This document shows positions 24,903 through 36,050 of a DNA stretch of 64,000 nucleotides, piece after piece. This DNA comes from Eustoma russellianum. Its lineage: Eukaryota; Streptophyta; Magnoliopsida; Gentianales; Gentianaceae. The number at the start of each line of letters is the position of its first letter. Position 1 is the first letter of the stretch. Made by a program: the position numbers and the translations under genes. The stretch covers positions 9,841,879-9,905,878 of the forward strand of contig AP025071.1 in assembly GCA_036186865.1 (NCBI GenBank), written 5' to 3'. Under the pieces are notes generated by a model. It did not search any database and was not told where the DNA came from. It worked only from the letters and a program-made list of their open reading frames with translations.

Positions 24903-26032
24903 CTCATTTGATACGAAGCAGATTTGAACTTCCTCTGTTTCAGATTCTGAATCAGATGTATCGCTCCATGTGCTCACCTTCATTGCTTGTTTGCCTTTCC
25001 TTGACATAGACTCCTTTGTCTTTTGTGCCTCCTTGTCCTTGGCTTGTTTGTTATCGTTGTTATTATTATTATTTTTCTTTGTTGGACAATCATATGAAAT
25101 ATGTTCTTTTTGACCACACTCGTAGCACTTTAACTCTTTATTATACTATTTATTATTGTTAGAGTTATTTTTCTTAGGTTGACAAGAAGAAGAAGAAGAA
25201 CGTTGTCTATTCCTATTAGGACGTTTGAAAAACTTTCTAAGTTTTCCTGCTATCAATATCAAGTCATCGTCTAATTCATTATCATTATGACTATCATCAT
25301 TACTATCATGTGTTTCAGTTGTTTTGAAAGCTATTGACTTACCGGATGACTTAAAGGATTCAGACTTTTGTTGGTTTAGTTTTACCTCGTATACTCTGAG
25401 TGAACCTATCAATTCGTCCATTTTTATGATCGATTTCGTCTCTTCAATTACCGTGACCTTTGGATCCCATTCAGCAGGAAGGCTTCGCAGCACCTTTTGA
25501 ACCTTTTCATTGTTCGTGAATGATTTGCCTAAAGCTTCAAGAGCATTGAAAATGTTGATAATTCTCAAATCCAAAGATGTTATGGATTCGTTCGGCAACA
25601 TTTGAAACACTCTAATTCAGTCATAAGCATGTTTATTTTTTATTCTTTTACACCGCTTGTTCCTTCATGCTTCAGTACAAGTGATTTTCACATATCGTGT
25701 GCACTCGTGCAATTTGACACATATCCTGCTTTAGAAGTTTTAAGTCCATTCAAGAGTAATTGCATAGCTTTAGCATTCATGGACATTTTCTTTTTATCTT
25801 CCGATGACCATTCACTTTTATATTTTTTAACTTCTTGAGTGACTCCACTAACTTGTATAATTTTCATTGGAATGTACGGCCCATCTTCAACTATAGACCA
25901 TAAATCGATGTCTATAGCCATTAAGAATAGCCTCATCCTTAGTTTCCAATGAACAAAATTATTACCATCGAAAAGGAGAGGACGTTGTATGGACATACCT
26001 TCCAACTCACCTTTGTGAGAAACTATTTCCAT
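24903..26032 (-). pseudogene. gag of - strand copia-B, spliced form, broken
   Basis: Starts MEIVSHKGELEGMS at 26032 and holds the copia Gag domain WKLRMRLFLMAIDIDLW, the UBN2-like part and a zinc knuckle CYECGQKEHISYDC near 25110. It ends in the acidic SDSESETEE stretch at CFVSNE. The next bases at 24902 start the protease exon (EKRNECKKEAKSKN), so the coiled coil and basic tail encoded by the retained form are absent. Stops in HDM*KS and near 25150, plus a frameshift near 25615, inactivate it. Confidence 0.88.
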
Positions 26033-26154
26033 TGTAAATACCTTTGTTTTGAGACTAGCAGGATATTTTGAACTATTGTTTCTTGGCCTTGTGTTGTTTG
26101 TACGGTGTCAAATCTTGCTTCTTTGAGTGGTGTAGAACTCATTCTGATACCGAT

Positions 26155-28518
26155 TGTCAGACCGTACACCTGAAATAAACACTACTAGAGGGGGGTCAAT
26201 AGTGGTTAACGGAAATTACACTACTACTCTTTGTAAAAATCCTCTTTGAAAACAGAATTTGAGACTATCTCAGATTCAGAACCCGTTTTTGAAAAATTCA
26301 AAACTAAGAGTACACAACTCCAAAAGTTATGAAAATTTCCATAATTTAACTTCAATGTGTTAGCAAGACTATGTCCAAAATCAGACAAAAATAAGATCGT
26401 TTGACCCTTCAAAAAAAAAAAAAGATTCAGATGGTCAATCTGGACAGAATTGGACAGAATGTTGCTGATTTTGAAAAACGTGTTTCTCTTTCAATACTCA
26501 ACCAAAAAGGTTGATCTTTATATCAAAACACTCCTTAGGATGTGTAGATGATGTTTCCAAAAGGCCCTGACCTTAAACAATTCTTGATAAATAAAGAATT
26601 TAAGTTTTCTCAAAACTGGTCATATTGCAGCCAGAATGCAGCAGTTATTTTGCAAAGACTGAAAGACTAACTTTCCCTTGCTCAAATCAAGTGATTCTTG
26701 TTGCAAATGAAAGCTAACAGTCTGAAGTATAACTTTACCAAAAATCACGAATTGTGAAAGTGTTTAGCCACTTTTGCAAATCGTGAGAAATTGTGTGAAA
26801 ACTGCAGTAAAAACAGGCAGAAAACAGAAATGAAGAAACAAGACAAGAACACCGAGAATTTATCCTGGTTCGGTCAATGTGACCTTCTCCAGTCCCAAGG
26901 AACACCTTTCCTCGGATTTCACTATGAAATGAATCACATTACAACAAGAACCAAGCTTGATCATTGGGTTATACACCAACCCTATTCAAGACTCGGATGA
27001 ACATATTCTAAGCAACACTTAGTTGCAACACCTCTACCACCTATTGATGTAGCCTTATAGAAATGGATAATAAATATTACAAATGAAGCTCAAGAGGCTT
27101 GCAGCTCAACAAATACAACAAGAACACCTTTGCTACAAAGAATGGAAGAACAACAAGAACAAGATGATAACTAGACAATTCAACAAAAGCTTTCAAGTGA
27201 GCTTCAAGTGTGTTTCATCTTCTTCCCCATTGCCTTCTATTTATAGTGTGAATTGAGCCTTGGAGATAAGAATGCACATGTGTCACCATCTTCATCATCA
27301 AGTCCAAGTGTCTTCACATCATTGGTTGGCCTTGTACACTCGGCAAAATAAGACAACATAATTGGTCCACTTGTCACGAACTCATAAAATAGGTATACCA
27401 TCATATCCACCTGATTATACACGTTTTTGAGCATATATATATATTATATACATATATTATGTGTATATATATATATGTATATCAACTTAGATTTTTGAAG
27501 AAGAAATCACCGAATAAAATTGACAAGATTATGTCAATATATACACCAAAATTCCAACTATTTCTTCTTAAATGTCGTGAACATTTGTACACCTTTGACA
27601 CCATAAGATTCTATGTATAATGATGATAAATATGCTCCCATAATGTATATAAGAGGGTCTTCAAGAAAAAACAGAATGTGTCATCTCAAATCGTCACATA
27701 TCCAGCTATAGTTAATAATATCATCATGTGAGAGAATAAGATAAAGAACCATCATATAATCTTCAAGATAATAATGACTCAACTCCAGAATGAAGATAAT
27801 AATATGCTCAAGAGATTCCTTGAGTAAAAATACCAAAAATACCCTTAGGGGTAAAATGACCAAAATACCCCTGTATGTGAAAAATCTAGAAATGACCTGG
27901 ATGGTCAGAAATAATCATGATATCACATTAGTCATGATAAATAGGATGAGAATAAGCCCTTGATATATATCCACCATATCATGTTCCTACAAAACTGAAA
28001 ATACTAATTTTGCCCCTTTTTGGTAAGTTGTAGAAACTTCCAAGACACGTTAGTTACAAGACATTTATAATCACCAAAAACACATAATAAACATGTATAA
28101 ATCATATACAAATGAAAACAACCAATTTAAAAGATTTTAGAAAATTATTTCAAAAAACCCTAGACATCGATCGATCGAAGTGCCTCAGCTTCGGAGATCG
28201 ATGTCTCATAGTAAGCTCCATAATTTGTCTCTGACCTACATCGATCAATCGAAGTGAGGGTTCTATGTATATCGATCGATCGATGTGTCTTAGGTTTAGA
28301 GATCGATGTCTCATAGTAAGGTCTTGAATTTTCACTACCTTACATAGATCGATCGATGTGAGGGATCTATGTACATAGATCGATCGATGTACAACAACCT
28401 GAGAGATCGATGTCAACTTTTTCAACTTTTAATCACATATAACACTATGTATGATATTTTTATATATTTTACACTTGAGATCATGCCTTCGAAAATTATC
28501 TAAACATATTTCTCAACA
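26155..28518 (-). repeat. 5' LTR of - strand copia-B (2,364 bp)
   Basis: Runs on the + strand from TGTCAGACCGTACACC to TTTCTCAACA. It has lost 415 bp relative to the other LTR, exactly between two copies of ATTGGTCCAC (equivalent to 18014-18023 and 18429-18438). This removed the TAGCC...GGCTA hairpins. TATA box at 27238-27245 (reverse strand); GATCGATC palindromes at 28163-28415. Confidence 0.9.
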
Positions 28519-28523
28519 GAATC

Positions 28524-28898
28524 TCCACAATTTTGCCTTAATTGAGGGTGATTTGTGTGTGCCAACATGGAATAATTTTATGGCTGAATATACCATGTAA
28601 GCCACGAAATTTCTGGCCATTTTTTAAGTGTAGGGGCTGGCCATCTATGTATGGCAAGTACGTGACACGTTGGCGAAGGTTCGGTAGTCACCCGATTTGA
28701 CAATTTTCGGTTTACAACCTTGTAACATGTCGTAATAATTTTGTCATCACCATGACTTATATTATATGATATAGGACTTGAATATACTCTTAAATATGAG
28801 GTAAATATGGTGGTGTGACGTTGACGTACGTTCTTAATATATGTAACGTGTCTGTAGTACGTCGGAATATATGTGTCTCGTGCCTTTTTATAAAAATC

Positions 28899-28932
<34 letters not shown>
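28524..28932 (-). repeat. A' solo LTR, second segment
   Basis: Continues the A' LTR after the copia-B insertion and matches the reverse of 55850-56230. It ends in a TA microsatellite (28911-28932), the LINE's target site. No gene. Confidence 0.83.
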
Positions 28933-28942
<10 letters not shown>

Positions 28943-29586
28943 TTTAAGAAATTTTTATTAAGGATAAAACCTCACTTATGGCGGAGGAATACCATATTAC
29001 AATGTTAATGAAGTGCGAAAAGAAGCGTAAAGATTATCACTTTCCAATACATATATGATATGCCGCATTAAAACCTTGCCAAGTAAAACCATCCTTGCGG
29101 AAACCTTGGCGATGGAAAAAGCGTACATATTTATATGATTGGAAAAGTGACAGTCGCTATAGTATAATGTAAAATGTAAGGAACCGGCGTCGTAGCAAAG
29201 TCACTCCAAAGATATGAAATCTCGAAACAGTGGAATCTCATCTGTGCTGCAAGCATGATGTCAACCGGGAAGATGTGTGTAGAATCCATGCCAAAACTCC
29301 TCATCCGTGTACATGTGAAACATATGACGAAGTCAGTCAGCAAAGTTATATACGGAAGAAAGATAGAAACCGAGAGAATGCAAAACATACCGAGGCTGCC
29401 TGCTCCATCAATGGAACAGGCAAGAGCAGTAAATGCAAGACAATCCATATGGAAGACAATTAATGCGCAGGGAAAGCATAAGCAAATATACAAGAAAATG
29501 CAAAACATACCGAGCATGCCTGCTTCCTCCTGAAAACAGGCAGTTGTAGCAAATGTAGGGCAATCCATCTGGAAGACTTTGAATGC

Positions 29587-32500
29587 TCAAGGAACGCGTA
29601 AAGTAACTGACGAGAGGTCCAAAGATACGGATGCTCGAACTAATGATGGTAGATTTTTGCGCGAGAAGTAGGAAGTCTGAGGGTGCAACATGGCATGTTG
29701 TGCAAGATAGTGAGCCGGCATATTTGCTTCTCTGTATACATGGCCGATGTCCAGTTGATATAAGGCAATCAGTGTATGTAGTAAGCGCAAATGATAATTC
29801 CCCGATATCGTCCTTGGCAGTCGTAAACGTGATGCCAGCTGTGCACAATCTGTTTCAATCATAAGAGAACGGTATAGTGGAAGGAAGTACAGTAAACCAA
29901 AAAGTGCCGACTGTATTTCGGCGGCAACCGGAGTGCATGGCAGCAAGCGAAAGGATATTGTGCCTATACATACCCCCGCATGATCTCGCAAAATAGCCCC
30001 ACCCGCCGCATAATGTCTACCTACCGCCGCATCTACATTAAGCTTCAATCTACCAGAAGGAGGACAGAGCCACCGGACCACCTGCAGACGTGGTGAATGA
30101 ATTGGTGGAACCCATGAAGGTTGTGTAGTGATCCCTCGAGCAAGTTTTGAACCGTGAATAGTGCTACTCTATATGTCAATGTCTGAATGTATGGAAGCCC
30201 GAATGGAGTGTGGCGAAAAAGAGAGTGTAGAGCCATAAACTAGGGATGCATAGGTACGCCATATATTGGATACAATAATAGTCGGAACAACAATCTTCAA
30301 AACTCCCGAGAACGATGAGCATGTGGCGCGATACCACCAAGAGAGCAAATATGAGCATAAAGATAGTGACACGGGTGACAAACAATGGAGCTCCGATGCA
30401 AAAAAAACCAGATCGGACGTATGTGAATTCAGTAGAGAAAGACATGATCTACCGATGCTGAAGAAAGCTTACAAAATGGACACTATGTGGGACGTGCTGC
30501 GGAATACCGTCCAATATAGTCCTCAAAGGGCATAGCTGAATGGAAAAGACGCCATAGTATCAATTGTGTAGATGGAGAATGATGTTTAAACCAAATGAAT
30601 TTTGCTGAAAGCCGCGTAGGATGAGATGTGCGACATATATCATACGCAGAGCGCAGGGAGAACTCCCCTGACGGCGACGACCTCCAAGTAAAATGCCCTA
30701 CATGGATGTCAGAATGAGAAACGCAAGTGTCATGAATACGATAAATAAGCTTTCACACCGGCGAGTCTGGCAACCTAGGTATATAATCCACACGCCGCCC
30801 GTATTTGTGGTGCATATAGGTACTCCAAAGAGTGTCATTCTGATGATAGCACCACAAAATACGACAGTGATATGCTTTTTGTAGACTGCTGAGATCGCAA
30901 ATACCTAAACCACCTTCCGCTGTAGGCACAGAAATAGTAGACCATGCGACCCAATGATGTCTATCCCCCAATAAAATGTCGCCATTTTCTGCTCTATTAT
31001 TTTTATAACCGCCTTTGGTAATCCACCGGCTGCAAGAATGTGCAACAGGAGAGCTGATATTACCAAACGTAATAAGACAAGGCGACCCGCTGAGGAGAGC
31101 AAACGTGAATGCCAACCATTCAATTGATCATCTATATGCTGTAGCAGAGAAGTACAATACCTTGCGCGATTAATCCCTTTATGTAAATATGAACCCAGAT
31201 AGCGGAATGGTGATGAAGTCACCTCATGTGTAGTATTGTTTCAAAAATAGTCGCTGATGTGCTGAAGTTGCGGCGGATGAAATAAAACTGCTCTTATGAT
31301 AATTTACTTTCTGGCCCGACGCAGACTCATATAAATTTAAAAATGAAAAGAACCGTCGTAAGTTGCGCTGTGTACCACGTAAAAAAATAAGAAGATCATC
31401 AGCATAAGCTAGATGTGTGATGGAAAAGGGTATTCTGCCTAGACGAAAAGGCTGCAGTGTACCAGATGCAACCATTGTATTTAAGCCGCGACTAAATCCC
31501 TCTGAGGACAGTATAAAAAGCAGTGGCGATAGTGGATCTCCCTGTTTAACCCCCCGGTAAGGTCAAAACATGTTAGATGGCTGACCGTTAATCAAAACCG
31601 ATAGAGTTGTTGCCCTTAAATTGAGAATAACGCGTGTAAAAAAATCAGAGAAGCCAAACCGTTTTAGCAGTAGATCCAAATATTCCCAACTAACCCGGCT
31701 GAACGCTTTCATCATATCCAACTTTAAACATACCTGTGTGCCACCTTTATCAAGCATATGTATCATCTCTCGTGCCATCAAAACTTGTGTGGAAATATCA
31801 TGTCCAGGCAAAAATCCGGTTTGCTCTTGTGATATTAATTTGGGGAGCAATTTGCCCAAGCGAGTGGCAACTATGCGCGTACAAACCTTATTCAGAAAAT
31901 TAGTGAGGCAAATGGGACGAAAATCACTGAATGTTTGAGGAGAGGACGTTTTTGGAATCAATGTGATTAACGCACTAGCCATCACGGAGGGTTGCGGAAC
32001 ACCTATGAAAAATTCTTGCACTACCTTCAAAACATCTATATGAATAATAGACCAACACGAACGATAAAAGTTACCATTAAACCCATCTAGACCCGCCGCA
32101 CTCTGGGGGTCCAGATGCCTCACCGCCTCCTTGACCTCGGCTTCCATAGGTAGCTGCGTGAGACTGGCATTGTCATCATCAGATATCAGCCGTGGGATGT
32201 AAGCGAGAATTGCCTCATGATTATGTGTCTCTTCATGAGCGAATAAAGAAGCATAGTAAGAAACTGCTTCTGACATAATACCTTGTGGCATGGTATATTG
32301 AGCCCCAGAAGAGGATCGGATTTGCTGAATCCGTAGCTGTATCCTTCGCCCTTTGACAATAGAGTGAAAGTAACGTGTATTGGCATCCCCCTCTTTTAGC
32401 CATTTACCCGCGCTTTCTGCTTCCAGTAATGTAACTCATATTTGGATGCCTGAATATATTCAGCCCGTGCCCGATTGTATGCTGAATGCGTCTCAGCTGT

Positions 32501-33439
32501 TGGTGTCTCATCCCAAACACGTTCAGCAGCATTCAAGGTAGCCTCAGCTTGCATGACATTGGTAAATATATTGCCAAAGATTTCTTTATTCCAGCGCTGA
32601 ACGTCCCGTTTCAGAAAAAGCAATTTGGTGTAAAAACCATGCATACCTCCCGTTGTGGGATATGAAGACCAAGCATTCTGCATGTATGAATAGAAATCCG
32701 GATGTAATAACCAGGAATCCAGAAAGCGAAAAGAGCGGCGACCCCCGACCATAGGCAACCGGCAAGTGAATGATAACGGAGTATGATCTGAGGAGACACG
32801 CGGAAGATGCGTAAGCTGCATGTTCTCAAACACATCCTGGAAAGAAGAGTTCACAAAAAGCCAATCCAAACGTTAGCAAACACGGCCTAAACCACGACCA
32901 TCAATCCATGTAAATCTGGGTCCAAAAAAAGGTGGCGACATAAGAGAGCAAAATTCAATACAGTCATTAAAATCTTGGAAGACAGATACGGAGGGGTGCG
33001 AGCGACCGCTATGATCATCCAGGGTCCGAAATGTATTAAAATCTCCTGCGACAAGCCATGGCAATGTAGAATCCCGATAAAAGTCACGTAATGAGTTCCA
33101 TAGAGGACGACGTAACAGTGATGTATGTTGAGCATAGATTACCGACATTACAAAAACAAACTGTATAGGACGATAGAGCAATGTAAAATGAACCACTTGT
33201 TCCTGATCCTGCGTAGAAAGCAATTGAAATTCTGAGTCTCGCCAAAAAAACCAAATACGTTCAGATTGTGATGCAAAATAATGGGAAAAACCAAGGTCCA
33301 ATCCAAAACTCGCAATGCGTCTGTTATGATGTTTCGGTTCCAGAATAGCTAATAAATTTAGTCGATGTTCACGGATTAAAAGATGTAATCTAGGCAAAGA
33401 AGCATGGATGCCTCTTATATTCCATATTAATGCATTCAT
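29587..33439 (-). pseudogene. LINE ORF2: endonuclease, reverse transcriptase, RNase H, broken
   Basis: Begins MNALIWNIRGIHASLPRL at 33439. The AP-type endonuclease has EPKHHN, VAGDFNTF and SSDHTPLSF (33439-32750), with one in-frame stop at 32873-32875. RT follows (32386-31230): LKLDMMKAFSRVSWEYLD, GFLPGHDIS and the catalytic box AYADDLLIF near 31410, with a stop just before it at 31563. The connection/zinc-type region covers 31222-30753. RNase H is at 30081-29700 with LNVDAAVGRH, AAEIQSA and METDCAQ-like ETDCAQL; its last acidic position is PAHYLA. The protein would nick DNA and copy the LINE RNA at the nick. At least five lesions inactivate it. Confidence 0.87.
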
Positions 33440-33462
33440 TGAGAAAGAGTTAAGGCACTTCC

Positions 33463-34694
33463 CTACAAGGCGTGTGAAGCACTGCGTGTCAGAATAGTAG
33501 ATGGCGGTAGAGGCGAAAGATCTTTCTTAGTCCGGCGTTTACGGCGAGGTACAACCGGGATAAATTCAGCTTCCTCAGTTGTCTCCTGTAATCTAGATAT
33601 CAAGACCTCAACCTCGGGTGATGGGGGGATTAACTGCATGCGACGCACTACATCCTCAGAAAATTGATGTAAGTCTACCGGCTCTATAGGTAATTCGGTG
33701 TCGGAGGAATGACCCAAATCATCCAAAGCCGATGTATTATTTAGCAGTTGTTCTGCTGCATCACAAAAGACGTCTGCATGAAGAGCATTATCATTGTCAG
33801 GATCAATTATGCCCTGATCACTTGGGGGATCCAGCGACACAGCAGGTTGAGGTTGCAAAGATGGTATCTCAGCAGGCTGCTTCGCTGCAGGGCGGTTCTT
33901 GACTGGTGTCCATCGTTTGGCTGGTGGACGGGACGGAGGTGGCGGCGACGGTGGGGGAATAGTAGAAGGAATTTTTGCGGGACATAATCCTGCAGCATGT
34001 CCAAGTCGACGACAGACTGAACAAAACTGCGGAAGATCCTCATAAACCACTGTCTATAGAATAAAATGATTTTTTGCCTGCAAATATATCTTTTGTGGCA
34101 TCTCTTGAGAAACATCAATTTCTACACATACTCTTGCAAATGATGGCCGGAGACCCTCAGTGGTCGCTACATCGAGCTTGATGGGAGAGCCAATGAGACG
34201 TACAATTTCAAATAAAGCCTCAGGACGATGGAGATGGACGGGTAGCCCAGGGAATGCGATCCAGACAGGAACAATAGGGGTTTCAGCTGTTGGATCAAAA
34301 TCCACAGTCCATTTTGTTATTCGCATATGACAGCCATATATATGCCATGATCGTCGATATAAACAGCATAAATAATCGGCCTCATTTCCGAAATTCAGCA
34401 GTATGTGTGTGTGATCAATTAGCGTAATGCGAAGATCATGGTGAAATCCGATTTTCTCAAAAACGTCCCAGATGACTTTCAAAGGAGGACGACCATATCA
34501 AAAAGTGACCACTAAAGAATATTTGAATGGAGCAGCAAGGGCATCAATTTCAGAATCAAGGAAAGAGATCATTGGAATACCTTTGTAACGCGATATGGTG
34601 AGTGCGCTGCGCCAGAAACGACCGCCACAAAAGATGGCGGCAATGTGGTCATTGCGATGGATAATAGCGGAAACAGATATTAGATAGCCAAATC

Positions 34695-34695
<1 letters not shown>
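33463..34695 (-). pseudogene. LINE ORF1: DUF4283-type RNA-binding protein with zinc knuckle
   Basis: The frame enters at the LINE's left end without a start. A DUF4283-like domain (about 34695-34090) includes YRRSWHIYGCHMRITKWTVD and WIAFPGLPVHL, followed by a CCHC knuckle CSVCRRLGHAAGLC at about 34022-33981. A proline-rich tail and a basic segment RRKRRTKKD near the C-terminus complete it. Stops at about 34500 and 34054-34056 break an otherwise continuous frame. ORF1 proteins coat LINE RNA. ORF2 starts 23 bases after its end, the usual LINE arrangement. Confidence 0.82.

Positions 34696-34698
<3 letters not shown>

Positions 34699-34740
<42 letters not shown>
34699..34740. repeat. TA microsatellite at the LINE 5' junction
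   Basis: About 20 TA units with one interruption. The matching tract at the other LINE end and a shorter one in A's 3' LTR (55806-55830) indicate a pre-existing TA target that expanded. Confidence 0.85.
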
Positions 34741-34749
<9 letters not shown>

Positions 34750-35115
34750 GCATAAAACGTGTGAATGAGATGGAGAGGAGACTTTCCATGTTTCAATTTG
34801 TTGCCATCATGCCTTCTCCAAATATATCTCCATTTAATGAACTATTTAGTTCATTTAACTAAGTACTTCATTTAAGGAACTAGTTTAGTTCATTAATGGT
34901 GGCACCTGAAAATAGCTCAAACACAACAAATGTTTGCCATTTGGTGTAAGCTTTAAAGCTTCATGGCTTGTTAGTACGGCAACATTATATATAAAGTATA
35001 TAAGGCAAGTTTATCACAAAAACGTGTCAAGCAATAAAATTGTCATGCATTTCTTAAAACACGTTGTATTTAAATCACGTATTTGTAAATCACTCAAACT
35101 CTTTTTTTCTCAACA
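34741..35115 (-). repeat. A' solo LTR, third segment
   Basis: Reverse complement of the first 380 or so bp of the A LTR (55446 onward), ending TTTCTCAACA at 35115. Gypsy-2 starts three bases later, inside the ATGAT duplication of A'. No gene. Confidence 0.85.
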
Positions 35116-35117
35116 AT

Positions 35118-36050
35118 TGTAGCGCCCCACACCCCGGCCTAGCCGGATACGGTGCGTCCGCCGTACTTCACTACAGAGAGTACCAGGCGTTAGTCCATAA
35201 CATGTCTTGGTCCATAAAAAAATATGGGGACCTTCATGCTTACACATTAACAAGTGAGCGAAACCGAGGCAGAATAACAACTTTTAAAATAAAAGCGTCT
35301 AAACATCCATCATAGTCTTACAACCATGTTCACAAAATGCGGAAATCCGAAAGTCAATGTTTTCAACATAAGATCATAAAAAGTTCATCCATCATGACCA
35401 TCACGACAAAAACCCTTAAGTCATCCTCCTTTCGCTCTTCTATGGATAAGAAACCCTAGGCTCGTCCTCGATCCATTCGACCCTATTTCTTGCGGGTTCT
35501 GGGAGGAAAAATAAGGGGTGAGTGACAACGTTACCAGCAAGTAAACCATAAATAATCATGAATTAAATGGAAAGTACATACAAGAACCAAACCCCCAAAA
35601 ATTCTGGTTTAGTAACATACCTGACCTTCCATCCAATATCCGTAAGTAACCAGCTCATAGCTTATTAAAAATCATAAATTAGGAGATATCAATTCATAAC
35701 ATCCTAGCCTAAGTAACAGTGTACCAAGTATTTGACAACCCCTTTATATGCAACATGCATGAGTATGCACATGGGATGCATCGTGATGAATCTGAGGATA
35801 AATTCTTTCTTTCTTTCTTTCTTTCAAAACATCATCGTCAATAAAAACAAGAGAGTGTTCAGATCTATTCTTTCTGGATCTGAGGCGGTCATGATCTTCC
35901 CTTTGAATCTATTATTTCCAGATCCGAAAACGGTCACATTATCAATCATAGTCATCAGGTCTATTCTCTCTGGGCCTGTACGGTTATAATCGTCATAATC
36001 AGGTCTATTCTCTCCGGACCTGTACGGTCATAATCATCACAATTAGGTCT
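35118..36050 (-). repeat. 3' LTR remnant of gypsy-2
   Basis: It matches the first 930 or so bp of the right LTR (49722 onward) closely, from TGTAGCGCCCC to the minisatellite core AGGTCT. There it joins RT coding sequence at 36051. Confidence 0.9.

Larger units (their letters stand above)
16804..28518 (-). mobile_element. Copia-B element on the - strand, lacking the gag exitron
   Basis: Both LTRs are present (26155-28518 and 16804-19480) with the duplication GAATC (16799-16803 and 28519-28523). Order on the reverse strand: 5' LTR, degenerate primer site (CGGTATCAGAAT), gag, protease-integrase-partial RT, a LINE fragment in place of the RT/RNase H end, a tandem array of 3' untranslated/LTR-start units, then the 3' LTR. 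The gag-protease junction at 24902/24903 is exactly what splicing the intact copy's GT-AG segment would give. Coding regions carry many stops, so the insertion is older than the one at 37744. Confidence 0.92.
28933..34698 (-). mobile_element. L1-like LINE with RNase H, nearly full length
   Basis: The A-tail on the reverse strand appears as T9 at 28933-28941. A 3' untranslated region (28942-29586), ORF2 (29587-33439) and ORF1 (33463-34695) follow. The left end lies inside ORF1, so the copy is probably 5'-truncated. Both ends abut TA microsatellite (28911-28932 and 34699-34740), which is probably the duplicated target. Several stops and frameshifts show it is inactive. Confidence 0.88.

Noticed and set aside
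29230..30884. Several + strand ORFs of 63-92 codons.
   Set aside because: They oppose the LINE ORF2 and are shadows of its reverse-strand coding sequence.
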